This document shows positions 1-12,755 of a DNA stretch of 64,000 nt, one piece after another (position 1 is the stretch's first letter; the number at the start of each line of letters is the position of its first letter). Location: assembly GCA_000708835.1 (NCBI GenBank), contig DF237150.1, positions 61,528-125,527 of the forward strand. Reading direction: 5' to 3'. The notes below the pieces were generated by a model, which ran no database searches, was not told where the DNA came from, and worked only from the letters and a program-made list of their open reading frames with translations. Source of the stretch: Klebsormidium nitens (taxonomy: Eukaryota > Streptophyta > Klebsormidiophyceae > Klebsormidiales > Klebsormidiaceae). The position numbers and the translations under genes are program-made.

Positions 1-183
1 CCGGAGGATTCCAAACCCCCAACCCCCACCCTCTGAACTGAACATAGGGGGTCAGCTTCAACATGACCTTACCCTAAAGCTGGTTCACTTTCAAATCACC
101 TAGTATTAAACCAGAAAGGTTTGAAAGGGCCTGCATCAGCAGCATGGTCAATACTGGTGCTGAGGTCCTGAAGGGCAGAGATC

Positions 184-3100
184 ATGGTGTGGGCGGTTGT
201 GCACTTGCTGGCCGGACTTTTGCTTGCAGCTTTGTTCGACCTCTCTCTGGGCGCTGCATTCGGCCGTGATAGGTGGCCATACCCTCTGGCGCTAACATAC
301 GAGGTGCTGCTCTTGCTTAACGTGCCTGTTAACAAGAACGCTTGCTACCTGGTCAAGAATTACCTGTATTTGAGCGCCTTGGTGTCCATCATTCCAGCAA
401 TATGCCAAGAGTCTGTCCCATGGTGGTTGCCTCCCTTGCTCGCTATCCTCCTCTGTGTCCACTTACTTGGTTTCAGGAGATGGTCGGTGCGCTTCGTAAC
501 GGCAGCATTAGTTTGCGGCATTTTCCTTAAAGACAAGGCTCCACGTGCCCACTTCTTCCTGTTTTGGATTGGGCTGGGACTCGTGGACATGCTAAAACCA
601 GTTGATTCAGTCGCTGCTTTGGGCACTCTCTTAGTCCACGCAAATGTTAGCCCCCAAACGAGCAGATTGGTAGTAGCAGCATGCAGCATTGGCTGCGCAG
701 GCCTCTTGCACCTGGTGCATAATTGGGACGTCAAGGGAATGCTTGGCGAGAAGCTCGCGGGGGCGCACTGGTAAGAGTTGCTCGGTTATGCAGGATTGAG
801 ATGCTACAAGATTGCTTGTCCCTTAAAGAAAATGGAGCATAGCATTAGCTTTATTGGACGCTGTCTGCCACGTTCCTGTCTGATGCGGTTCCATGGAAAT
901 TGAAACGTGGAGTCAGTGCACGCTGCTTTGACAATACTCAGGGCACGCTGCTTTACTGGTATTCAGTTCCAAAGGTGGTTATGGCACGTTGATTTTGAGG
1001 TCTGCTTGCCCGCAGTGCCTTCTTTTCTGATCAAGAGCATCAGTTGACGGCAAAACGATGTCCTATTACATCGCTGCATGGTTCAATCTTCCCCTAAACC
1101 AGCTGACCTGCAAGATTCTTTGTCCTGGAGAGCTCGCTTGGGGATAGTCACACCTGATTGAATCCGGGGGATACGGAATGGATTCCTCGTTAATAGTCAA
1201 GCTTCCAAGCCTTGACAGATCCAACTTTGGTGATGCAGGCTACATGACGGAAAGGTCGGGAAGCTCCGGAGCATTTTCACCTTGGGGGTGGTGACACCAT
1301 GGAGCTCTGTCACCTAGATGCGGCTGCAGCAGGAGACAGCCTGGGCAGCGCTAGGCCTCTGCTTTGAAGTTTTGCATGGGCCCAAAACACGCGCGTGGAT
1401 TGCAGCCAGAGTGGAGCAAGAGAGGAGCAAGGCTGCAGAGTACCAGTTGGACTGGTGAGCAGCGGATTCAGTCTCCTCGCTGTTATGTCAGCAGCGCTTG
1501 GCTGAAGTTGTCTCCATTTCTGAGAATCCTACCTTTTATCAGTTTCGTCAGGGAATGGTAATATGCACATAAGTGCGGACAACAAACAGATTCTTACCTG
1601 CGTTACTTCAGGGTTTTTTCTTCATGCAAATGTTTGGAGCAGTTTCTCTGTCAAAAGGATAGTACATGCTCTGGCAGCCAGCAGAGGTGGCCGCCTGCAA
1701 GATATCTCTCTGATAAGAAATCTCGAAAGCGCCAACCCTTGAATTGTGTACTTCCTGTCATTTGTTGATTCCAGCTTCTTCTGCGTGCAGCTATATTCAC
1801 GCCGACAATTGTCACGAAGCGCCGAGCTTCGACCAGGACCCTGAAGACACCGAAGACCTCAGCTTTCTGTGCTCAAAAGCCAGTCTCTTTGCATTCATTC
1901 AGCGGCGCCCTCTCAGCGAGGCGTACATGGTTGAGATCTTCATTAGGAGCGAGCTGCACGTCAAAGGAATGCAATGGCAGGACGCAGTGAAAGTCTTAGC
2001 GCATCTCAGCTACCTCAGAAGCCCCAATGTGCCGTATGCGGACCGATTCTACCTTGCTCTCAAGCTGCTGAAGTGGTGCCGGTCCGCTTTGGAAAAGGAG
2101 GCGGACTCCCTGCACATGTGCGACGTGGAAGGCAGTTTTGCAGGCCTCGGAAATCTGGCAAGCGGCGACGCAAGTAAGCGCTCCAAAATTCCTTTAGATT
2201 GGCAAGAGTCTCAAGATCGGGAATCATTATCAAAGCTCCTTCTTGCTTTGCGAAACCGGTTTGGAGAACCTCTCGTTTAATTCGACTGAGGTCGTTGAGG
2301 TGCTTCTCAGTCCGAAACTGAGCTGCAAATGACGGTCTCCCCTCCTTGGAGTTGTGTTATAGAAAGATGACAGTACAGCTGGCCGGCACCAGTCCATTTA
2401 CATTTTTACAGCGGATATCAACATACAGGAAACCTGGACACATACCTCGTAAAGGTCCCTTCTTGTCCCTTCCTGATACAAGCCTATTCAAAAAGCAATC
2501 TCAAAGAAATCAATGGCAGAATATGTAGCGAAATTGACTTCAAAAGGGGTCACGTACTAGGCCCTAAAGGTCTGTTCGAGACAGTGTTAAAGATATATAC
2601 ACTGGTTGAAATTGCGTTTCCAGCTTGATGGGCGGCTTGTATTGCTAGATTGTAGGGTGGAATCGGATGAAGGTCTGATCGCATGAGTCTCAATCTGTGA
2701 TTGTCCTTGCAGAGATAGGCTTCTACTTCTCAAGCGAGCGCCTCTTCTCCATTGTCGCGGCAATCCTGAACCCGTCCCCAAGTCTAGCAGCAAGTTGCAC
2801 GCTCGCAGGAAACGAAAGCTTCCAGAACTTCGAGCAGCCCTTTGAGCACTACGACTGCGGGTACCGGAGATCAGAACTCTGCGATGCCCGGAAGAGACTC
2901 AGAGCTTCAATTGGTTCAAATTGCGCAAGAAATGAAAGAGCGTCTGCAGTTTTGCCTAGGACAATTTTGGCCGCTTTGGACGGCGAACCTTTGGGGCCGT
3001 CATTCAAGAATTGGAGAAGCTTTACATGGTCTTACGCTGTTCACTGGGCCCAGAGAACCTTAGAGACCGGTGACATTGCCGAACATCGGGAGCTCCTTCA

Positions 3101-5260
3101 GTGTTGCACGTCTTTCAGAAAGGTTCAGCAGACAATGCAAAACAAGACGAAAGAATGGATACGCAAGTATCGTGTGGGGGTCTGGTACCGCTTGCTCACG
3201 TCAGCGGTGCGCTTGATCAGCAGTCTCAGCATAGATGACATCAACCACAATTGGCTACTAGAGCAAGGGGCGCTTCAAGCCTTGAAGAAGATTCTGCAGT
3301 TCTTGCCGGCAGACAGGATGCGGAGCGCGCAGCAAGAGGCGGCGCTGTTCATCTACCGCCTCTTCGAGAATCAGAGGTAAGAACCCCCTTGTTTCAGAAG
3401 AGAAGAAGACTGCGAAGCTTCCTATGGCGTTTCTGTGTGTCGGCCCCCTGATTGGAGCGAGACACAACGTTTTTATCGACGTCTGTAATGCTTGAAGTGA
3501 TCGAACTTGCATGGTATCCCAGTCTGAGCTTGGCAGATACGGCCGAAACAAGTCTTCACTTTCGTGCTCGAAGCGTTGCATCAAGACGTGACTGGAGAGA
3601 ATCAGCAGTTGGTAAACGATTGTAGCAGTCACGTCATTTGATCCTGCGTCACATCTGGTTGATATGTTGGTAAAGACGGCACCAGACCTGCAGTAGTCAG
3701 CTCCGGCGGCTTAAGTCTTTTTTCCATTCTCATTTGCTGGCCCTCTTTTCAAAACCGCGGTTTGCTTGTGAGCTGACAGCTTCCGACCACAATTCAGCCT
3801 AACCGGAGTCGATACGTCTATCTGCGAGCATAGTCGACCCCCGAAACCTCGGTCCTTCAAAACGTGGCAAAATCATATCTTTCTTTTCAGGGTGCACGTT
3901 ATCGTCCGCCAGTCCCCGGCTTTGATGGTGACAACCGGCGAGATCATCTCCGCGCTTCGAGCCATCGACAACGACCTGTTTGGCGAGGGGTGGGGGACGC
4001 GAATTGGAACACAGCTATACGAAGAGCTCGTCGGAGGAGCGAGTCTGGACAAGAAGAGCAGTGGTGAGTCACTCTGGATAATGATAAAGGTTCAATCAAG
4101 TGGTGAGGCACTCTGGATAAAGAAGAAGGTGCAATCAAGTAGCGCGGCTCGACACAGAGAACCGGTGCTAAGAGACAGACGCATCGCTGCATTCCGGATG
4201 GAGAGATTGAAGGGTGAGATACGCGGGTTAGCTCGAAGTCTGTCTGACGTTTATGGTGATCCGAGGTCGCGGTTGAGTAGCTCCGATGTCTAAAACCCTT
4301 CTTGGTGATTCATTACATGCGAGTTTGTGATACAGCTCAGGAAGCCGTTGCTTGTTGCCATGAACACTTGAAAACGGACGGTCCAATCCTCTCCTCTTTT
4401 GAGGTGCTTTTCATCTCTTGAATGTTGCAATGGCCTCGAAGGTCTCATTCGCTCTGAAGCATCTGACATTATCTGGGTCCGACATTCACAACCTACAAAA
4501 CTCGAGTTGCCCCGGCTGTTGACTGGCTGTTCAATGACCGCAACCCGATCCCGTTCTTGTCTTTGCTCAGGGACGGACGGCCGATCTGCTCGACTCGGTA
4601 GCGCCAGCGCATCATCTTCGTCGAGGCGCCACCCGGTGAAAGGAGCGCGGCATCAGAAGGCTAGCAAGAAGAGCGTGGTAAGGGAGGTTGCCATGACCCC
4701 TTCTTTGGCTGACTTTAACGGTTTTCTTTCACGAACCAATCTCAAAGTGCCAGCACTTTGTCCGTCAAACTCAGGGAGACATTTTAGCTACACGCTGGTT
4801 ACTGTTCTCGGTCCTTCTAGGGATGTGAACAAGATCTGCCTTCGGTAAAAAATGACCAGAAAACCTTCTCGACAATGTATGATGATAGTTGTCAATCTTG
4901 GAAAGACTTCGTGCGGTCCGGGACTGTCCCAGACGACGACATGTCTGCTTGATATTGCGCGTTGCTTGAATGAGAAAAAAGGAAACGGGCTGCTTACCGA
5001 ATGAGAGACGAGAGTGCGTAATAACACCCGCCCAAGGATGCTTTGGACTGCTTATCTATATGAAGCTGAAACGTTTGACTTTTTCACTCGCTGACGGATC
5101 GTGTTGCATGCAGAAGTGTGCACGAGAGGGGTGCAGCTTGGAGCGGCAATCTGGGGTGAAGCTCAAGATCTGCGCTGGATGTAGGCAAGTTCGATATTGC
5201 TCAAAGGAGTGCCAAATAGCAGATTTCCCTTCGCACAAACTCGTTTGCAAGTCAGAATAG
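184..5260 (+). CDS. Membrane-ARM-like-MYND family protein, copy A (in-frame stop in exon 2)
   Basis: I do not recognise a named gene; this is the first of four paralogues. Exons: 184-770, 1272-1454, 1791-2173, 2713-3376, 3891-4063, 4571-4677, 5114-5260, about 748 codons. Exon 1 gives about six hydrophobic helices. Exon 2 ends in a charged stretch (RVEQERSKAAEYQLDW) shared by all copies. Exons 3-5 are helix-rich and resemble ARM/HEAT repeats (WLLEQGALQALKKILQFLP). Exon 6 is a Ser/Arg/Lys linker. Exon 7 is a MYND zinc finger with all eight ligands (CAREGC, CAGC, CSKEC, HKLVC). MYND fingers bind proteins; a membrane-anchored adaptor role is inference. The homologous frame of exon 2 contains TAG at 1315-1317 where copy C has TAT (Tyr), so the gene may be a pseudogene. 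Exon 2's acceptor (AG at 1270-1271) is weak. Copy A is the most diverged member. Confidence 0.7.
4060..4137 (+). repeat. 39-bp tandem duplication that copies the exon 5 splice donor of copy A
   Basis: Units 4060-4098 and 4099-4137 are near-identical and both begin AGTGGTGAG, so the 5' splice site GTGAGT at 4064 is repeated as GTGAGG at 4103. The unit is a multiple of three and open in the gene's frame, so use of the second donor would add 13 residues. Confidence 0.85.
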
Positions 5261-7351
5261 CAGCGCGTGAAAGCAAGTCTTGATTCGAGCGCAACAAGAT
5301 TTGTAGGGAAGAAGCAGATTCTTGCTATATGTTGGATGTTCATATGCATGATCAGTCGAAGGCAACGAACCATGACAATCTTTAAGCGGCAGAGATATCG
5401 ATCGGATATAGGGGATGTACTTTATAAGTGTACAGATTCTCCGCAGGAGCTTCAAAGCCTGTACTGAACGCCTTCCATAATAGATAGAAGATTGTACTGT
5501 TGTATTATAAATGATCAAATGCACGTCATGGCATCCCATGCAAGGCGCATGCGCATTGATATCTAGTTAGATGAGAAGTTTGCTGCGTCTATCGCAAGTG
5601 CATACACCAGAATTTCACTCTTGGAAGGTGTATTCACTAGATCCGAATTCTGCCTCCAAATTTCATGATACGTAGTCTGTTTGAGTCACAGCTAGGGTGA
5701 CAAGCCAGTGACCTTGCAGGCGACGCTGAGTCATATCCGAGCAATTCGAATCCGCGTGACCATTGTCGCATCAATTCACGTGACCAATTAAGCGTCCATC
5801 AATTGACACTTTCATCTGGCACATATCCAGTGACTTCAAAGCCCTTGAAGTTTGTTGAAGCACCAACGCGGATCGTCTGCGCTCACTTGATAATGTATAT
5901 GTTCAATTGAATTATGGGTAAGTGATACGTCATTACCAAGTTCTCGAAAAAGTCACGTGACATGCCGCTACTGCGGCAGCTCGCCAAGCACATGAACAAC
6001 AAAGCCTCAGATTTAAGAGATTGGCGTTCAAATGGAGGGCGATCGTCACTATCAATTCCGGCTCTTCCCGTAATCGGTCTGGCAAAGTCACGTATGTGCT
6101 TGCCCCGCCGCGCGCCAGCCGGATCAAGCTGCTGGCCGCGCTAGCTGTTCAGGCTATATTGTGCATAATATCATTGGACCGCTGCACCGCACCAACATTC
6201 ATGATTCGATTGTTTCAAATCAGCAAGCAAAGTCGATACTCGATCGGCCTCGCGAGGAAGCGACCTCATTACATTACTGAATGTCGGAAGTTGCATCGAG
6301 AAAGCGTCATGCATGCATAAGTCCAGGTTGTTAAATGCTATCCTCATGTCTGTGTATACATGAATGGTAAGGGTCAACGTTTAAATCGACACGCTTATAC
6401 CTCTAAGATTTCATCAGCCTGTCCTCTATGTACAATTCAAAGAGCGTGATGCTCTCGCTTTCTTTGAGGCGCACCGGTGAATTGAGTCCTGTACTGCGGC
6501 CGTCCTTTCACCCTGGGCCCGTTAAACCAAACATTTGATCCTCTGACTCGTGCACAACTGTACTTATACTCCAAACACTAGGACTCAAATGTTTCTGGGC
6601 AGGTCATTACGGCGAACTTACGTGCACGCAGTCAAAATTCTTTGAGAGACGGCTCAAGTCTACCTGTCAGTCGCTAGCTCTCACATGTACACCGCCATAT
6701 ATGTCTGCGTAGCCATACACGTTGTTTGCTCTGGGATTGCTCGGTGCCCTATGGAAGTCTTTCTCATGGCTTGCAAACAATTCGATGCGAAGCAAAGTCC
6801 GCTTTCTGACACTCTTTTGAGCAGTACCGGACCTGCCGACAGCGGGCGCATGTTTTCAACTTGGCAGCTGTTTGACCCTCCACGTTGCAGCCGTCTCGTG
6901 CACACGTCTGCACAGAAGACGATCGAATCCGACTCTTTGATTTCTAAGTCGGCCGTGAAGCTCTGTCCATAGCCTTTTGAACGAGTCACTGGATTGGTCT
7001 GTCACAAGAGTCATGACGAGTATTACGCGGGGCATGTGCTTCTAGGGGTTTCGCTTTCTACTTTAGCTGTTTTACATTCATGAGCAAACTCACAGCCATG
7101 TGAAAGCATTTGGACCCAGCAGAATTTATCGACCGCCTTTTCATGTGGCCACGTAGCTGGTATCTACCCGAAAAGGCGTTTGCATAACGTCGCTTTTGCA
7201 TACATCCTTTACACACAAGAAACGCGTATCGAACCTGTTTCGCAGGAATGTCTGGATGATCGCAAACCAAGGAAACAATACAGCGACGAGAACCGACTTG
7301 TTCGATCGCCGGACAGGTGCACACAAGATGATCGGTAAAGATTGATCGTAC
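5261..7351. other. Intergenic region between convergent copies A and B
   Basis: No convincing coding sequence. It contains several CACGTGA or TCACGTGAC palindromic words (for example about 5777 and 5954), which are G-box-like but lie between two 3' ends. Minus-strand positions of about 7080-7320 are where the MYND exon of copy B should be; only a weak trace (a QVRY word followed by a CxxC) can be seen. Confidence 0.5.
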
Positions 7352-7788
7352 ACTTGGCTTGCCGCTCCTTCTCTTGTGAGCATCCCCCTGAACGGTGCCG
7401 TCCGGCGGTGAAGGCCGGCCGGCGCTCGCCTCGAAACAAAAGCGAGCGTCCGTATCTGCAAAAGGGAGAGCAGCGGTAGGATCAGTGCTCACAGGTGGAC
7501 GGACAATAGGGACCTGCCAAAGCACGGGGTGTTAGGTTGCACAAGATCCTACACTACTTGGAAAACATAAGCTCGTGTGTGTTCATGAAGGTGAACAAAA
7601 GGCTGCTACGTCAGGGAGTCTTCGCAAGCGCCACTCATAGGGAAGTCAGATAACTATTCAGGACCTCATTCACGAAGCGCCAACGTTCCGAAGAACATCC
7701 AGACCCATGCATCTCAAAGCGCCTCTAAATCTCTTCGCCTCCACTGTTTGCCATTCCGCCATCCACTTTTCCATATAAAGAAGCTCAT

Positions 7789-8160
7789 TCATTGACCCTG
7801 TCCAAAAAGGCGTCCGGAAAGGCGTCTAAAAGAGTGTCTGCAAAGTCGTCCGCAAGAGTGTCTGGAAACTCGTCCGGAGGGAAGTCCGAGGAAGAAACAG
7901 AGCAAAGGAGGCAGAGCTGGCGGAGGAAGAATGGGCGCCCGGAACGGCTTCCCGGACGTCCGAAATAGCGTCCGAAAGGGCGTCCGCAAGAGTGACTAAT
8001 TCGTCCAAAAGCGAGTCTAAGGAAGAAACAGAGGAAAGAAAGCAGAGTTGGCTGGCGGAGGAAGACTAGACGCTTGGAGCTGCTTCCCAAGCGTCCGAAA
8101 AAGCGTCCGTAGAAGCGTCCCAAGAAGCGTCCGCTGGAGGGTCCACTGGGGACCGTTTCA
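7789..8160. repeat. Imperfect tandem repeats in intron 5 of copy B
   Basis: Two diverged copies of a unit of about 125 bp (about 7847-7974 and 7981-8106) share CGTCCGCAAGAGTG, a GAAGAAACAGAG block and a GGCGGAGGAAGA block. They are flanked by a shorter GCGTCCGNNNAA array with roughly 12-bp period (about 8090-8140). The tract is non-coding. Confidence 0.75.
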
Positions 8161-11100
8161 GAAGCCGGTCAGGATCTTAAAGCGTCCAAGGCCTGCCGGT
8201 TGTATCTATGCAACGTCTCACCTTCCGCTGCTTTGAAGAGCTCTTCGTACAGTTGGAGCCCCATTCGTTGTCCCCAGCCTTCGTCAAAAAGGTCGCTGTC
8301 GATGGAGACAAGCTCGGCGACAATCTCTCGAAGAAGGCCCGTCAGAACGGGAGACTCGCCAATGATCCTGTGCACTCTGTCAAAAGTACGGATTGGGTTA
8401 GTCTCAAGGAGCTCGTATATTCCAGAGATTATTTCCTGGGGGTGCCCCTTCTTGATTTTTATTTCAGTGGGGCGCCCCTGCTTGAGCTCTGTAACTTCAA
8501 GAAGTACAGACTCACAATAAGAGACGCATACTGGCTGTCGAATGCAGACCGCACGTTTTGCAAGCAACAAGGCGTCGCGCAGGCCGTTGTGCAGGTGTTA
8601 AAATCAAATAATGTCAACCGGAAGGCGGAATTCGCTGCTTCATCGTGTCCGATCTACGAACATCTGGGGCAAACTTCATTGGTAAGAGGAAGCAGGTTCC
8701 GAAGCTCTTTGAATCCAACAGGCATGATACTAGAGCCGCTCTGAGACTACGTTGATTCGAAATTGCATAAGACGTCTCCCAATCTGACACTACCATAATG
8801 ATTTAAAGTACCCCAAGAATCTTTGAACACTGTTTTAGCTGAGTCAAATAAGCGGCGGTTCCTTACGCGCGGTTCTCGAAGAGCCGGTAGACAAATAGCG
8901 CCGCCTCTTGGTGCCCGCTCCGCATCCTGTCCGCCGGCAGATACTGCAGAATCTTCCTCACGGCTTGCAGCGCGCCTTGCTTCAGCATCCACTCATGATT
9001 AGAAGCCTCTGTGCTTAGACTGCTCATCAGCCGCAGAGCCGCGGTCAGCAATCGGTACCACACCCCGATCGGAAATCTAGCTACGAGAGGAGACGTGGCG
9101 GCGTTTCCCGGCGGATCAAACGCTCCGAAGAGGTGGCGGATCGAGTACCAGGCCAGGAGCATTCTGAAAGTGAGCGAGTCTTGACTCGACAAGCTGGCGG
9201 TCATAGGCGTTTGCAGCTCCACGGGCAAGTCCGCCCGGGGGAGTGGCCTTAGAGGAACTTCGGTGCGATCAGGCCTCGCTGTTGTTGACGCTCTGACTCT
9301 CCTGCGTGTCTCGCTGAGGTCCCACTCCGCGTAGCCGGTGTCACTGTGCTCGAAGTGGTCTTCGAAATACAAGAACTCCTTGGCGGCCTTGTTGAAAATG
9401 CTCGTCGCGAGGAGCGCGGACGGGTTGAGGAGAGCGGCGAGGATGGAGAACAGGCGCTCGTTTTTCAGGAAAGCCCCCGTGACTGCAAATACGACATTGG
9501 AGTAGAGCTATTGTCACTGACTGCGAGTTCTGTTGATTTTTTCCATTGAAGAAAGAACACAACAGAGTGCGTTGAAGCTCATCTCGCCCAAAAATGCAGT
9601 CGTGACCGCGAAATTACGTCTTTCAAGCTTTGCTATACTTGATATCGCAACCGTTCTTTCAACCCTAGAGAGCGGCTTGCCTGTACCTTCCCGGTCCGTC
9701 TACTCTACCGCCAGTGACAAGTCGATCAGAAGAGATTTTACGCGCAAGCAAGTCTCTGTCTTCGCCTCGACACGTCATTTACTGGAGAGATCACAATCGC
9801 TAAGATAATTCGAGACGCTGCTCCGAGGCCGCAAGGTAAATCTGTGGTTTAGGTGACATAGATCTGTGGACCGGGTGACCAATAGGTTTGATAAGGGAAT
9901 TGATAACCTTGGGGAGCCAAGCGCGCACATCGTCGGGTGTAAGTTCTTTAACCAAGTCCAATCATGCGGACTGCATACTGCCTAAATGTCAAGAGTAAGC
10001 TTTCGAGGTTTACCTGAGTCGCCGCTCGCCAAGTTCGCCAGGCCTCCGAGGCCCACCTTCAGATCGCGCACGTCAGACGTTTCCCCAACCTCCACGTGTC
10101 GCTTCTCAACGGCACTCCGACAGAGATTCACGAGCTGACGCGCAAGACGCAGACGCAACGGGCGGTCTAGATCGAGAGCTTTCACGAAGCTCAAAGGTGC
10201 AAGTGCCTCCACTGCCATCCGCTTTTGGGCCATCGCACGTTCTTCCACTTTGCCTTGATCAACACTTGCGATCAGAAATTCTCCGACCGAACGCTTCTGG
10301 GGGACTAGTTGGCCTCTGAATGAGCAAAGGAACTACAAGTCTGCCATGTCGTCAGAGTTCTGGTCGAAGTAGGGAGCCTGCCCGGTTTTGTCGGCGCGAA
10401 TGTAGCTGGATGCAAAGGAAAAAACGCGTCACTGAGCCATCACAGTAGCATGCACGGATAGTCGGGATGTCGGAGCGATTGTAAAGTTCTCTGAGCCTTT
10501 CGGCCTCAGCGTGATCAGGACTTCCTTCGTACCGTACAGTATCCTTGTCACTATTCATTTGGCCAAAGCCGAAAGGCTACCGTATTGACACAAATTCCAG
10601 AGGACCATAACACTGGTTAGGGCGAGATTCAAAGGCCCATCAAAGCAAGCAGACAGAACAGATTGTGTGTTCCGATGAGAGTCAACAACCATTTTGCCCG
10701 GGCAGCTATTCAGACCTCGGATAGCCTTCAAAGAGAGACCCTTTACGAAGGCACCCACTCAAGAACTGATTCATTCATTTGACGAGAGCTTCAAAGCTCC
10801 TCACCAGTCCAACTGGAATTCAGCGGCCTTCCGCTTCTCCTGCTCCACTCTCGTTGCGATCCAATTGCATGCGTTGGGTGAGCAACGAGTAAGGCCAATG
10901 ACCGTTGCTGACGTTTCGTTGTACAGCCGCGGCCATGTGAGTGTGCTCCAGACCATATCAGCACACAGCCGGAGTTGCCTGCATAACCAGCAGCACTGCA
11001 TTCATAGCGGTATCCTGGCATACTTCAATGTTACTGGAGAGCTTGCGGTTGGCCGCACGCAGCATGGAATATTGCTGGACTTTATAACAATGAAGGCGGT

Positions 11101-11446
11101 ATATAGGTGTGCTGCGAATCGGTTATTCTTTTCCGCCTTGTTCAGTCTGTTCAAATTTCATCTGAGAATCTAGCATAGGAGGTGGTGGTCATAAGGAACT
11201 GAAAAACAACAACTCAAAGCAGATGATCATATGCACCGTCCTGGTCTCTTGCTGAGCTCTAAGACCAATCAGTTGCAGAACAGCTAAGACTCTTTTCAAA
11301 TTTTCTGCGGGTACTGTGAACGTCCAGCAAGCATATGGACCTCAACGCAAAAGTTTGAGGCGGCCAGTTTGAGCAGCTATGCCACAGGGTTCTTAGAAAC
11401 TAGAAGGAGGAACACATACAATAATGAATATGATTTAGCAAACACG

Positions 11447-11490
11447 AAGTCATCGCAACAGCAGCCATAAGTCATCGCAACAGCAGCCAT
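11447..11490. repeat. Perfect 22-bp tandem duplication in intron 1 of copy B
   Basis: Positions 11447-11468 and 11469-11490 are identical (AAGTCATCGCAACAGC followed by AGCCAT). This is a simple recent slippage duplication in intron sequence. Confidence 0.9.
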
Positions 11491-12711
11491 TTTCTCCTTT
11501 ACTTCTGGCTTTCAGCGCTATTTGTAAGCCAGGCTTTGCACCACTTTACATCGGCTCAATCTTCATGGAAGGGGCAGTCTACAAATACCTCAGCCAGGTC
11601 CCTTCGTTGAACTTTCAATATGCATGCCTCTTCTTGCTGTGCTAACAATGCTTGGCGGAGAGACAAGCGTGGAGAGGTCAAAGATGCAGCAGATCAAGAC
11701 CGCATACGAAGCCTGTCAAACCGTCACCTAATCTGCTCTTAGCTCTTCGAAAGATTCCATAATGCATAAACAGGGCACAGCTTTAGCTCCTTCTCAAAAT
11801 TTTCGCAAAGCAGATTGTCCTCACCTGTCTCCCCAGGTGCCTGTGCTAAGATACCCCTCAGCAAACAGGTGGACCACCACAGATATCGAAGCATAAATCC
11901 CAAAAAGCATCAGGGCTGCCTCGGCTCTGTCTAGGCTGTGTGCACCTAGATGCAGTAGTAGAGTGCCAAGGAGAGCCGGATCGAAGGGTCCCATCTGTCG
12001 GTGTTGTAAAGCTAACCAATTGGTTATGAAGCAAACGCGGTCGCTTATACTATTGTTTCCGAGGTACGAAATGTAGAAGAGCCCCAATGCCCCCACAGCT
12101 ACTAATGCGCAAATAGTGTCTCCTGAAGTACGATAAGAGGAGAATTCAGACAAGAGAAGTCGCTATCTGCAGCCACCAAGGAGCAAATAGAAGAGCAGGA
12201 GGAAGGAGAATTTCCAGATTCTGCGCGTGCAGGTACCAGTACATGAGGTGCAGAATGTTCTGGTGGACTTGCAGGTTCAAAGCTTTGAGCACCTTGTAGA
12301 TGCACAGCACTGGGGCAGGCCAAGCTTCGCAGCCAAGAACAAAGGCTATGATCAGGTCTGCCAGCGGCCAAAGAGCAAACAAAAGCAGCTTCCGCAGCAT
12401 TCTGCGCCCCATTTTTCAACGGCGCCTTCCTGCAATTTGACAAGCTATGTCCTAGGCGCTGGTCCTGAGTTCATTCTTCTCTGAAGATCTGATCCCTCTT
12501 GCCGGCGCTTGCATTGGTTCGAAAGCTCACTCCGACTCGGATCGGCTGCTCATTAAAGCCTCGTCAACTACTGTAGCGAGGTGAAAGGCGCTTCTTCTCC
12601 GCAACGATTCAGAGCCCATTCAGAGTGCCTTCATGGCGCCTCGATCGCTCCGTAAGCAGGGTGGACTGAGCGACTCAGCGACTCCTGCCAGCACTGTCGG
12701 CGGCCCATGAT

Positions 12712-12755
12712 CGGATCGCGTGCGGCTTGGTTCGGCCGAAGTTCGACACGTGTTA
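12712..12755 (-). promoter_or_regulatory. Conserved upstream block with ACACGTGT core, copy B
   Basis: Read on the minus strand, the block is ACACGTGTCGAACTTCG, then a GCCGAACCAAG word, then a GCACGCG-like word. The same words in the same order and spacing occur upstream of copies C and D. CACGTG is a G-box/E-box core. It lies about 335 bp before the copy B start codon, in the space shared with the tRNA-Glu gene. A promoter role is inferred from conservation among paralogues only. Confidence 0.55.

Larger units (their letters stand above)
7352..12412 (-). pseudogene. Membrane-ARM-like-MYND family, copy B (multiply broken)
   Basis: Same family as copies A, C and D. Exons on the minus strand: 12412-11825, 10978-10805, 10405-10014, 9482-8867, 8376-8222, 7455-7352; splice sites and phases match the paralogues. 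Exon 1 starts at ATG 12412 with the hydrophobic MGRRMLRKLLLFALWPLADL. It then loses frame near 12130-12150: the first frame stops just after the APWW motif, and the homologous protein resumes in another frame through to TGTWGDR. Exon 1 is 588 nt, where the family needs a length of 2 modulo 3. Exon 3 has TAG at 10335-10333 where copy D has GAG (DLEFLC). Exons 4 and 5 are intact. I find no proper MYND exon: zinc ligands are missing. Three defects make a decayed copy the best reading; assembly error is less likely. Confidence 0.75.

Noticed and set aside
5733-5970. Cluster of CACGTGA words taken as a promoter
   Set aside because: It sits between two convergent 3' ends with no start codon nearby, so a promoter role is not supported.
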